From Gammaproteobacteria bacterium (GTDB lineage Bacteria > Pseudomonadota > Gammaproteobacteria > Pseudomonadales > Azotimanducaceae): a stretch of DNA of 8,807 nucleotides. Below are positions 1 to 6,363 of this stretch, in pieces (within the stretch, counting starts at the first letter, position 1; every line of letters begins with the position of its first letter). The position numbers were made by a program, and so were the translations under genes. Location of the stretch: assembly GCA_018667205.1 (NCBI GenBank), contig JABIVN010000186.1, forward strand, positions 1 to 8,807, written 5' to 3'. Below the pieces are notes generated by a model, which saw only the letters and a program-made list of their open reading frames with translations, was not told where the DNA came from and made no database searches.

Positions 1-731
1 ACGCCATATTTCATATAGCCTAGGTCGCCCGCAGAACGTTCCTTGCCGTGGCGTGAGGGTTCCTGTTCGCCTGGGTTAAGCTGGTAATGTCTCGTGTAGT
101 AAACAATATCCGCGTCATCGTCTTCTATTGTGACCTTGGAGCCAAGCGCATCCAGCCATGCGGGAAATTTTGTTCCCCTGCCGCTGGCATCGACAACAAC
201 GTCATGGTTAATCTGTTCTATACCGCCGCGTTTAATCTGAACCTCCAGTCCGGTAACCGTGATGCTCTCCCGTAGACCGGTAGTCGTCATTCCTACAACA
301 TTGCTTGTGTTGTTAATGGTCACGTTGGGAGTGTCCTCGACATACCGTCGGAGAACTGTCTCCATAGTTGCCCTTCGGCACATCAGCATCCACATGTCGT
401 CGTCGGCGGGCTCTGGTTCATACTGAAGCATTAGTGCTGGTGGCAACATGTCACTGAAAGACAGTTTGCGGGCTCCAGCTTCCAAGAATTGTTCGATCAG
501 GTCTGGGTAGTTTTTTTCAAGCATATTGCACATGACCGCGAGAAAGGCGTGTGGATGCCTGAACTGCGCTGCGCCCCGCCGGTTCCATTCAAAAAACGCC
601 TGGTCTGCGCCGCCTTTCGGTGGCTCGATGTCACGCTCATAGATGGTAACAGTGTTACCCTTTACGGCTAGTGCAAGGCCGGTGCAAAGACCGCAGATGC
701 CTGCGCCTACAACTGCAATGTTTTGGTTCAT
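1..731 (-). CDS. FAD-dependent oxidoreductase (3' end missing)
   Basis: This frame starts at ATG 731-729 and runs off the left edge, so 243 residues are visible and the C-terminus is missing. The N-terminus is a Rossmann FAD-binding fold: a beta strand followed by VGAGICGLCTGLAL (residues 8-21), then an acidic YERD at the end of the second strand (31-34). A WNRRGAAQFRHPHAFLA stretch (49-65) resembles the flavin-loop region of the aromatic-hydroxylase/geranylgeranyl-reductase-like superfamily. VVDASGRG (179-186) fits the second FAD contact motif of that group. The likely role is cytosolic, FAD-dependent hydroxylation, epoxidation or reduction of a small organic substrate; which one cannot be told. 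Its ATG overlaps the epoxide hydrolase stop in ATGA, so the two are probably translationally coupled and may act in sequence. A halogenase-like or reductase role is an alternative. Confidence 0.88.
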   Translation of the reverse strand, partial: MNQNIAVVGAGICGLCTGLALAVKGNTVTIYERDIEPPKGGADQAFFEWNRRGAAQFRHPHAFLAVMCNMLEKNYPDLIEQFLEAGARKLSFSDMLPPALMLQYEPEPADDDMWMLMCRRATMETVLRRYVEDTPNVTINNTSNVVGMTTTGLRESITVTGLEVQIKRGGIEQINHDVVVDASGRGTKFPAWLDALGSKVTIEDDDADIVYYTRHYQLNPGEQEPSRHGKERSAGDLGYMKYG

Positions 732-1708
732 ATTGGCTGTTTCACTGAAGTAATAAAATCGATCATTAGGGTATTCACTTCTGCAGGTGCTTCCTGTTGC
801 GTCCAGTGGCCGATGCCAGGAATCAACTGGTTCACTTTTAGGTTGGTCACGTAGCGGGGCATGTTTTTGAGTGCATCCGCGGCGAGCATAATCACGCCAT
901 CCTTTTCCCCTGCGACAAACAAGGCAGGCTGGGTTATTTTTTCGGGACCGCCTTCGGTTAAGGACCAGGTTAGGTTGTGGTTGCGGTAATAGTTTAATGG
1001 GCCTCGAAACCCACTTTGTTCAAACTCGGTGGTGTAAAAGTCGAGATCGCTTTCGGTACACCAGGTGCCGAGTGTTCCCGGATCTTCCATGTCAGATAAT
1101 AGGTCTGAGTCGGGTGATTTTGGTGCGATAAAGTTGCCTGCGTCAAAGGCACCGGAACCAATGTGATAAAACTTCCGGAGGTTAACCCTGACATTTTTCT
1201 CCCATTCTTTCTCTGCGACCCCGGGTTCCTGAAAGTAAAGCTGATAGAAGAACATGTCTTTAAAAATCTCTTTCATCATGTCCAGCGGTGGTGCTGGCGC
1301 CCTGGGGCTAAATGGCACGGAGAGTACCCCTACTGCGGTGACTTTATCCGGGTGATGCAATGCGCAGGACCATGCAGTTGGGGCTCCCCAATCATGTCCA
1401 AACACAATTGCTGTTTTGTAGCCAAGCGAAGAAATGAGCCCGATAATATCGTTAGTCACTTCAACCTGATTATAGGTTGAAATGTCAGCAGGTTTATCAC
1501 TTTTTCCGTAACCTCGCATGTCCGGTGCAACCGCATGGAAGCCTGCGCTGGCGACTGCGGGAATCTGGTGGCGCCATGAATACCAGGACTCGGGAAAGCC
1601 GTGAAGCATTAGGACAAGAGGCCCTTCACCCTGCTCTGCGATGTTGAGTTCAATACCGTTTGTGCTGACCCGGCGTTGGTTTATTTCAGATCTGTTCGCT
1701 TCAGGCAC
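728..1708 (-). CDS. Soluble epoxide hydrolase, alpha/beta-hydrolase fold
   Basis: The predicted enzyme adds water to an epoxide to give a vicinal diol, through an Asp ester intermediate. From the proposed GTG start at 1708 it has 326 residues. HGFPES (about 36-41) supplies the oxyanion motif. GHDWGAP carries nucleophile Asp106. A lid segment FYQLYFQEPGVAE contains Tyr158, and FRGPLNYYRN contains Tyr241, the expected epoxide-activating pair. EKDGV gives acid Asp270 and GHWTQ gives base His301. All catalytic positions are therefore present, in family order. A longer frame from ATG 1783 would overlap the upstream amidohydrolase by 83 bases and add 25 non-family residues. The GTG has a GGGAG ribosome site 6 bases upstream, so I prefer it. 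The gene overlaps the amidohydrolase end by 8 bases and the oxidoreductase start by 4. A dehalogenase is less likely because of the two lid tyrosines. The physiological epoxide is unknown. Confidence 0.93.
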   Translation of the reverse strand: MPEANRSEINQRRVSTNGIELNIAEQGEGPLVLMLHGFPESWYSWRHQIPAVASAGFHAVAPDMRGYGKSDKPADISTYNQVEVTNDIIGLISSLGYKTAIVFGHDWGAPTAWSCALHHPDKVTAVGVLSVPFSPRAPAPPLDMMKEIFKDMFFYQLYFQEPGVAEKEWEKNVRVNLRKFYHIGSGAFDAGNFIAPKSPDSDLLSDMEDPGTLGTWCTESDLDFYTTEFEQSGFRGPLNYYRNHNLTWSLTEGGPEKITQPALFVAGEKDGVIMLAADALKNMPRYVTNLKVNQLIPGIGHWTQQEAPAEVNTLMIDFITSVKQPI

Positions 1709-3374
1709 ACGAGGCTCCCGGAATAATCGAGCCGATGGCGGACGCTGTATATTCGCCGTCTCTGTAGGCGATCTCACCACCAATAATGACCGTATCTATT
1801 CCTATACTGTCCCTGACGTAACGGCTGCCGTTACCGGGCACGTCCTGAACGTAATACTCTTCGCCGCGATCGATTTGCTCGGTATCAAAAATCGTGATGT
1901 CAGCTGCGTAGCCCAGGTGGAGCAGCCCGCGATTGTTCATGCCCCAGATGTTGGCAGTGTCCAAGGTGATTTTCTTTACCGCTTCTTCGACCGTGAGCGC
2001 CTTGCAGTGACGAACAAACTGGCTAAACAGGTAACCTGTATCGCCATAAGTTGAAAAAGAGAGGATATGCGCACCGCCATCACTGGCGCCCAGATGGACT
2101 CTGGGGTTGGCGAGTAAACTGCCGACGATCTCGTTATCCGTGTGGCCCATGTTCAAGGAGAGAAAATGTGCCTGGAGATCTTCTTCAATTGAAAGGTCGA
2201 TCATGGTGTCTATGGTGCTGGTATTTCGGGTAGCGGCGATTTCGGCCAGGGTTTTTCCAACAAACTGTTGGTTGTCTGCTGAGTCTACCTGTCGTAAAAT
2301 CAGGGTGTCCCACATCGGTGACATGGTCTTAGCTTCTGCGACCAGTTGCTTGCGTTTGCCTTCATCTTTGAACGCAGCTTTGATGTCGTCATGGCTGCCA
2401 AACCTCATCAGCTGATACCAACTCGGTAACCGAATAAAGAGCAGGCTTGGCACCTCAAAACAAAAGCTGATGTCGATAGGTCTCGTTTGGACCTGGGGCC
2501 ATACGCGAGCACCACGCTTGAATTGCTCATCGACCCTGGCCATGACCCGATTGACGCTGTCATTTTCTGTCACGTTGACAAACAGGGGCGAGAAGGTTGT
2601 TGTGATTTTGTACTTCAGGCTGATTTCTGCCAGTTGATCAATTCGAGCAAGGGTAATGTCGGCGTCATAAAACTCGTGCACAATTTGCAGTACTCTGTTG
2701 AACTCTCCGAGTACTTCACAAAGTGCGTGCAACTCTTGCTGGTCGGCATATCTGCTGGGTACAGGTTGCAGCGTTTCGTCCATGTCGACAAAGCTGGTAG
2801 ACATCCCAATCGCGCCATTTCGCAGGCATTCCCTCAGGAGCTCCTGCATCCTGCCAAGCTCTTCGTCATTGGCGGTGCGCTGCATTGAGTCATCACCCAT
2901 TACCCACAGTCGCAGGACGCTGTGCCCAACCAATGGCGCCACATTGATGGTGAGGTCTTGTTGGATGCGGTTTAAAAACTCTTCAAAGGTTTCCCAGTTC
3001 CATTCAACGCCTTCCTCGAAAGCTTTAATGGGCATTTCCTCAATCTGGTTAAACATCCCCACCAGCTTCATGCGGTGCTTTGCCTTTAGTGGTGCAAGTG
3101 AGAGAGAACAGTTACCGGGCACGATGGTTGTGATGCCATGTTCGATAGCAGGCTTGGCTCGGCCGTCCCATAGTAGCTGCGCATCGAAATGCGTGTGTGG
3201 ATCAATAAACCCCGGAGATACGGTTTTCCCGCGCGCATCAAGTTCCTGGGCTGCCGGTTCGTTGATGCTGCCGCTGGCAACGATCTTTCCGTCTTTGACG
3301 CCAACATCTCCCAGGTATCCAGGCATCCCGGTACCGTCTACGATTGTGCCGTTACGAATGATGAGGTCCAACAT
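1701..3374 (-). CDS. Amidohydrolase, N-acyl-D-amino-acid deacylase-like
   Basis: This 557-residue protein belongs to the amidohydrolase superfamily, close to D-aminoacylases and N-acyl-D-Asp/D-Glu deacylases. It opens with the small beta domain (DLIIRNGTIVDGTG, 3-16). The metal motif PGFIDPHTHFDAQ follows, with His60, His62 and Asp64. PGNCS holds Cys89, the position of the bridging Cys in D-aminoacylase. VGHSVLR holds His151, IVHE holds His233, and GASDGGAH holds the catalytic-type Asp432. Where D-aminoacylases normally carry a further metal His (an SH-x-K segment), this protein reads ITTTFSPLF (257-265), with no His. The C-terminal strand GYAADITIFD (488-497) is typical of the family. It likely hydrolyses a C-N bond of an acylated amine or cyclic amide in the cytosol; no signal peptide is visible. 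The start ATG 3374 has GGAG 6 bases upstream. Substrate unknown. Confidence 0.9.
   Translation of the reverse strand: MLDLIIRNGTIVDGTGMPGYLGDVGVKDGKIVASGSINEPAAQELDARGKTVSPGFIDPHTHFDAQLLWDGRAKPAIEHGITTIVPGNCSLSLAPLKAKHRMKLVGMFNQIEEMPIKAFEEGVEWNWETFEEFLNRIQQDLTINVAPLVGHSVLRLWVMGDDSMQRTANDEELGRMQELLRECLRNGAIGMSTSFVDMDETLQPVPSRYADQQELHALCEVLGEFNRVLQIVHEFYDADITLARIDQLAEISLKYKITTTFSPLFVNVTENDSVNRVMARVDEQFKRGARVWPQVQTRPIDISFCFEVPSLLFIRLPSWYQLMRFGSHDDIKAAFKDEGKRKQLVAEAKTMSPMWDTLILRQVDSADNQQFVGKTLAEIAATRNTSTIDTMIDLSIEEDLQAHFLSLNMGHTDNEIVGSLLANPRVHLGASDGGAHILSFSTYGDTGYLFSQFVRHCKALTVEEAVKKITLDTANIWGMNNRGLLHLGYAADITIFDTEQIDRGEEYYVQDVPGNGSRYVRDSIGIDTVIIGGEIAYRDGEYTASAIGSIIPGASCA
1715..1719 (-). promoter_or_regulatory. 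Ribosome binding site supporting a GTG start for the epoxide hydrolase
   Basis: Read on the minus strand, GGGAG (1719-1715) lies 6 bases before GTG 1708-1706, inside the last codons of the amidohydrolase. It supports the 326-residue start rather than the upstream in-frame ATG at 1783. Confidence 0.6.
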
Positions 3375-3380
3375 GTTTTA

Positions 3381-3384
3381 CTCC
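3381..3384 (-). promoter_or_regulatory. Ribosome binding site of the amidohydrolase
   Basis: Minus-strand GGAG at 3384-3381, followed by TAAAAC and ATG 3374, gives a canonical 6-base spacing in the 16-base gap after the 77-codon frame. Confidence 0.7.
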
Positions 3385-3390
3385 GAAATT

Positions 3391-3624
3391 TTATTGATAT
3401 CGATTGTATGAAATCTGAAGTGCGTCCCGTACTTTGACCCAGGATTGCCCCTTAACATCGTCGATCGAACTGGCGTTGCACGAATCCATCAAGGCCGAGG
3501 TCGCGATCTGGTCCAGAGCCACTTCTGTAATGCCACCGTTCTCATAGGCTATAGATACAACGAGCTCGGCAATGCCTTCATGGGCAGCAGCTATCCTGAC
3601 ATCTATGATGATTGGGGATCCCAT
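3391..3624 (-). CDS. Small uncharacterised protein, or 3' half of an amber-split gene
   Basis: I do not recognise this 77-residue frame. It begins with a strand-like MGSPIIIDVRIAA, then a second strand ELVVSIAYENGG (20-31), then a helix with one Cys in LMDSCNASS (45-53), and ends in KVRDALQISYNRYQ. A beta-beta-alpha fold is plausible, and it is vaguely reminiscent of small TSCPD or NifU-like modules, but I would not assign it. Its ATG (3624) directly follows the TAG of the 96-codon frame, and the two are in the same reading frame. No Shine-Dalgarno sequence precedes the ATG (GCAAGCCTAG). It is therefore made either by termination-reinitiation, by read-through of TAG, or as part of a gene broken by a mutation or sequencing error. 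It lies 16 bases upstream of the amidohydrolase and is probably co-transcribed with it. Confidence 0.55.
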   Translation of the reverse strand: MGSPIIIDVRIAAAHEGIAELVVSIAYENGGITEVALDQIATSALMDSCNASSIDDVKGQSWVKVRDALQISYNRYQ

Positions 3625-3915
3625 CTAGGCTTGCGGTGGTGCTATAAAAATAATGTCACTAGGCAGTATTGTGTTACCTGCCCTGATTGAACCCTTTGCT
3701 GCTGCGGGACGCATAAAGGCGTGTAGGTTCCAGCTTTGTAGTAAGCCGACTGCCTCTTCACGGTCCATGTCTGGAAGCGCCCGCAGGGCGATGGATTCCC
3801 ATGTGTCCTGGCCTTCAGGAAAGATGGATTGTCGTGTTTCATTGAGCGTAGCCATGCAGCTCTCATGTTTAGTGATTAGGTCCTTAAAGATAACCGAGAT
3901 ATATTCCAATGTCAT
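3625..3915 (-). CDS. Small uncharacterised protein with a LysM-like pattern; first gene of the leftward unit
   Basis: This 96-residue frame is first in the leftward unit. Residues 35-94 follow a LysM-like layout: GQDTWESIALRAL early, an Asn in LLQSWNLHA in the middle, and ILPSDIIFIAPP at the end, resembling the usual DT..IA / N / PG..L.VP pattern. This is my pattern reading, not a verified match. There is no signal peptide, so a periplasmic cell-wall role is doubtful. ATG 3915 has only a weak upstream GACGGGC. The internal ATG at 3855 (residue 21) has GAGAG just upstream and may be the real start, giving 76 residues that still keep the LysM-like part. The frame ends in TAG at 3627-3625, immediately followed in frame by the ATG of the next frame, so the two may form one product of about 173 residues. 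Confidence 0.55.
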   Translation of the reverse strand: MTLEYISVIFKDLITKHESCMATLNETRQSIFPEGQDTWESIALRALPDMDREEAVGLLQSWNLHAFMRPAAAKGSIRAGNTILPSDIIFIAPPQA

Positions 3916-3925
3916 TGCCCGTCGC

Positions 3926-3954
3926 TTGAACAGACATGGTCCATCACCTATTGT
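3926..3954 (+). promoter_or_regulatory. Candidate sigma-70 promoter for the VOC-crotonase unit
   Basis: TTGAAC (3926-3931) and TATTGT (3949-3954) each match 4 of 6 bases of the -35 and -10 consensus and are separated by exactly 17 bases. Transcription would begin near 3961, leaving a leader of about 17 bases that contains the ribosome site. I see no equally clear promoter for the opposite strand in the 62-base divergent gap. Confidence 0.4.
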
Positions 3955-3957
3955 GAT
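3943..3957. promoter_or_regulatory. Perfect inverted repeat, candidate operator in the divergent gap
   Basis: ATCAC-CTATT-GTGAT has perfect 5-base arms around a 5-base centre and covers the candidate -10 of the rightward promoter. A repressor dimer bound here could control both divergent units. No regulator gene is in the window, and arms this short can arise by chance. Confidence 0.35.
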
Positions 3958-3967
3958 TATTAAAAAC

Positions 3968-3975
3968 GGAGAGAG
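3968..3975 (+). promoter_or_regulatory. Ribosome binding site of the VOC gene
   Basis: GGAGAGAG, with GGAG at 3968-3971, lies 6 bases before ATG 3978 and fixes the start of the rightward unit. Confidence 0.7.
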
Positions 3976-3977
3976 AT

Positions 3978-4745
3978 ATGTGGCTAAGAATCAGGCAAAT
4001 AGCGGGGGTGGCGGAAAAGCTGCAACCCGTGGAGGACGACCTCAAAGAGATCCTGGGCGTGGAAGTTTGTTATCGGGATCCTGGTGTTGGTTACTTTGGT
4101 TTGGAAAACGCATTGTTTCCGATCGGAGATCAGTTGCTTGAAGTAGTTGCGCCAATCAAGGCAAATACGGCGGGTGAGCGCTATATTGAACGAAGAGGTG
4201 GGGACAGTGGCTACATGGTGATTACGCAATGTGACGACCACCCACCACGCCGCGCTCATGTCGATGAACTGGGTATCCGGATTGTTTTAGACAATCAGTC
4301 TAGTGAGTTTATTAATCTTCAGCTACACCCTCGCGATACTGGTGGCACATTTTTCGAGATTGACCAACAGTTAGGAAAAGGTGCGTTAGATAAGGACGGC
4401 CCCTGGCACCCGGCCGGGCCAGACTGGCAACGCGCGAAGCAGCTTGGGCGGGTGAAGGGAATAGCTGCAGCAGAAATCCAGTGCGATGACCCTGCGTCAG
4501 TGTCGCAGCGCTGGGCGGAAATCGCGCAGCTGCCACTTGATACCTCAGACGGAATTTCCCAAATCTGTTTTGAAAATGCTGTGGTCAGGTTCGTAGCTTG
4601 CACCGACGGCCGGCCAGAAGGTCTTGGAGGCATTGACATAAAAGCTACAAACAAGACTGCGATTCTTGATGCAGCTGCTGCTCGAGGAAAGATCAGTGGC
4701 GATGATCAGGTCTACGTTTGCGGAATGAGGATGAACCTCGTATGA
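3978..4745 (+). CDS. VOC/glyoxalase-like family protein
   Basis: This 255-residue protein fits the vicinal-oxygen-chelate group of glyoxalase-like proteins. The opening MWLRIRQIAGVAEKLQPVEDDLKEILGV (1-28) looks like the first beta-alpha unit of a VOC module. YRDPGVGYFGLENALFPIGDQ (32-52) and LLEVVAPI (53-60) follow, then the GERYIERRGGDSGYMV segment (66-81). A second half begins near residue 95; LHPRDTGGTFFEID (116-129) carries a His and a Glu that could be metal ligands. The C-terminal part (160-223) resembles another beta-alpha unit. Family members are cytosolic metalloenzymes such as isomerases, lyases or ring-cleavage dioxygenases. Gln7 stands where the first VOC strand often carries a metal His, so catalysis is not assured. 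Its stop overlaps the crotonase ATG in ATGA, suggesting a shared task on a CoA-linked substrate. The exact reaction is unknown. Confidence 0.8.
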   Translation: MWLRIRQIAGVAEKLQPVEDDLKEILGVEVCYRDPGVGYFGLENALFPIGDQLLEVVAPIKANTAGERYIERRGGDSGYMVITQCDDHPPRRAHVDELGIRIVLDNQSSEFINLQLHPRDTGGTFFEIDQQLGKGALDKDGPWHPAGPDWQRAKQLGRVKGIAAAEIQCDDPASVSQRWAEIAQLPLDTSDGISQICFENAVVRFVACTDGRPEGLGGIDIKATNKTAILDAAAARGKISGDDQVYVCGMRMNLV

Positions 4746-5554
4746 GTTACACAGAAATTGAATATGAAGTCATCGGTAGCGCCGCCTTACTGACCCTAAA
4801 TAGACCGGATAAGTTGAACGCGTTCACCTACCATACACTCACCGAAATTCGCGCAGCAATAGATGCCGGCGTGCAGAATCCTGATGTTGTCGGAATTGTC
4901 ATCACAGGTAATGGCCGTGGTTTTTCCGCCGGGCTTGATTCTGCCGTTCTTGCGAGCGTTACCAGCGGCAAGCTGCCCGCCAGCGCTGATGAAACCAGTG
5001 ATGAGCTTCCAGGGATATTTTCCTACCTGCTGGAGGTACCCAAGCCGGTTATTTCCGCGATCAATGGCGTCGCTGCTGGTGGCGGTTTAATTCTGGCACT
5101 GATGAGCGATATCCGTATTGCATCAAGGGATGCGGTGCTGACAACGGTATTTCTGAAACGTGGGTTAATTGCAGAGCATGGCTCCAGTTGGATACTGCCA
5201 AGACTTGTTGGGACAGGCAGGGCGCTGGATCTTCTCTGGGCAAGTGACAAGATCACGGCGGAAGAGTCTCTAAGACTGGGACTTGTCGACAGATTATCCG
5301 AGCCGGAAAATTTGTTATCTGATGCGCTCGAATATATTGAGAAGCTAGCGGTTACTTCTGCCCCTGCAGCTATCGCCGAAACCAAGCGTCTAGTGTATTC
5401 GCATTTAGGGAAAGGCTATCGCGAAGCCCTGATTGAAGCCAATGTGTCACAGAACGCTTTTGTTGCCAGACCAGATGCCAAGGAAGGAGCGCAGGCGCTA
5501 CTAGAAAAGCGCCTGCCCAAGTTTGAGCGACTGGGAAAGGATGATGACTGCTAG
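4742..5554 (+). CDS. Enoyl-CoA hydratase/isomerase (crotonase) family protein A
   Basis: This is a 270-residue crotonase-fold protein acting on an acyl-CoA thioester in the cytosol. LNRPDKLNAF (19-28) is the usual N-terminal motif. GNGRGFSAGLD (56-66) forms the first oxyanion contact and INGVAAGGGLILAL (107-120) the second. In KRGLIAEHGSSWILPRLVG (139-157), Glu145 stands at the position used by enoyl-CoA isomerase and PaaG-like enzymes. The first classical hydratase Glu (PEI motif) aligns to Phe137 and the second to Asp163 by my hand alignment. Isomerase chemistry therefore fits better than plain hydration. Start choice: a TTG at 4718 is in frame, but ATG 4742 overlaps the VOC stop as ATGA and begins the family-like MSYTEIEYEV. 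GAGG lies 11 bases upstream, slightly long. The C-terminal ALLEKRLPKF is typical. The gene ends tail to tail with the permease. Confidence 0.93.
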   Translation: MSYTEIEYEVIGSAALLTLNRPDKLNAFTYHTLTEIRAAIDAGVQNPDVVGIVITGNGRGFSAGLDSAVLASVTSGKLPASADETSDELPGIFSYLLEVPKPVISAINGVAAGGGLILALMSDIRIASRDAVLTTVFLKRGLIAEHGSSWILPRLVGTGRALDLLWASDKITAEESLRLGLVDRLSEPENLLSDALEYIEKLAVTSAPAAIAETKRLVYSHLGKGYREALIEANVSQNAFVARPDAKEGAQALLEKRLPKFERLGKDDDC

Positions 5555-5591
5555 CCCCACGTCGTGGCGTCTGCGCAGATGTCGGCTCTGT
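5555..5591. other. Convergent 37-base gap with two small palindromes
   Basis: Between the two converging stops lie CCAC-GTC-GTGG (5557-5567) and the perfect palindrome TCTGCGCAGA (5570-5579). There is no T-tract on either strand, so a canonical intrinsic terminator is not supported. Confidence 0.4.
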
Positions 5592-6344
5592 TCAGAGTAC
5601 CTTGATAACTCGTCGGTCGATTCTTTTCAGTACAGACCAACTGAAGGCGCCAACGACTGCCGCGAAGCCTGCAATGTAAAAGATATCAAAAATTGGCGGC
5701 CATTGGTTATGCAGTAGTACATCACGATAAGCCGTGAGCAGCACAGCGACCGGGTTCAGGTACAGAATCGCCCTCATGCTTTCATCAATGCGGTTCATGT
5801 CGAAAAAGACCCCTGAAAGAAACATCAGGAGTAGCATACCGTTCTCGATAATAAAACGAAGGTCGGGGATGAACGGAACGATAGCGGCAAGCAGGCTGGC
5901 AACCGCTGCAACCAATAAAAACTGGCAGGCTACGATCGGCAGCAGTGCAGTCCAATGAATACTGGGTGTGAAACCACTCAGCACCAGAAATAACAGCAGG
6001 ATCGGTAAAACGACCAGGAACTTCATAGAAGTGACCGATACGGTCACCATTGGCAGGACGTACTTTGGCAGGTAAATCTGATTGATCAATCCAGCATTGG
6101 CAATAATAGAGAGGCTTCCGTTGCTGAGTGAGCTGGAAAACCATTTCCATGGAAGCAGCCCACACAACAGGAAATACAGAAAATTATCTCCGCCCATTTT
6201 AAGACCGAGCCCGAACAGAAGATAAAAAGAGCCCATATATAAGAGCGGTTCGATAAACCACCAGAGAAAACCGATGTAGGCGCGGCTTGCCTCGGATTTA
6301 ATATCGGCCCAGGCTTTTACAACAATGAGTTCCAGGTAGTTCAT
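5592..6344 (-). CDS. ABC-2 type transporter permease (polysaccharide-export type)
   Basis: This is a 250-residue inner-membrane protein with about six hydrophobic segments (near 27-48, 54-70, 98-122, 131-157, 165-182 and 218-238). The N-terminal amphipathic part AWADIKSEASRAYIGFLWWFIEPL (11-34) and the late LNPVAVLLTAYRDVLL (196-211) match the layout of Wzm/KpsM-type permeases that export polysaccharide or lipid-linked glycans. The frame is open up to 6509, but that extension overlaps the crotonase and adds 55 hydrophilic residues. ATG 6344 gives the family N-terminus and leaves a 19-base gap after the crotonase stop. No good ribosome site precedes it (AGGA is 14 bases away). Such permeases need a separate ATPase, usually adjacent, but none is in this window. 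Drug or lipid export is an alternative role. Confidence 0.87.
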   Translation of the reverse strand: MNYLELIVVKAWADIKSEASRAYIGFLWWFIEPLLYMGSFYLLFGLGLKMGGDNFLYFLLCGLLPWKWFSSSLSNGSLSIIANAGLINQIYLPKYVLPMVTVSVTSMKFLVVLPILLLFLVLSGFTPSIHWTALLPIVACQFLLVAAVASLLAAIVPFIPDLRFIIENGMLLLMFLSGVFFDMNRIDESMRAILYLNPVAVLLTAYRDVLLHNQWPPIFDIFYIAGFAAVVGAFSWSVLKRIDRRVIKVL

Positions 6345-6363
6345 GGGATAAAAGCTTGTCCTG

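Noticed and set aside
1641..2054. 137-codon plus-strand frame over the amidohydrolase-hydrolase junction
   Set aside because: It is antisense to two recognised enzymes and shows no recognisable motif.
2698..3411. 237-codon plus-strand open frame opposite the amidohydrolase
   Set aside because: It lies wholly antisense to a well-supported enzyme, its translation is rich in Ser and Cys with no family motifs, and no ribosome site fits. It is a shadow frame.
3653..4141. 162-codon plus-strand open frame across the divergent gap
   Set aside because: It runs antisense to the small ORF, then into the VOC gene in another frame, and its composition is low-complexity after residue 110. The VOC frame has the ribosome site and family motifs.
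4718..4741. TTG start for crotonase A
   Set aside because: It lies deep in the VOC gene, whereas ATG 4742 gives the common ATGA overlap and the family-like N-terminus.
5557..5579. Bidirectional terminator between the converging genes
   Set aside because: The stems are only 4-5 base pairs and there is no T-tract on either strand.
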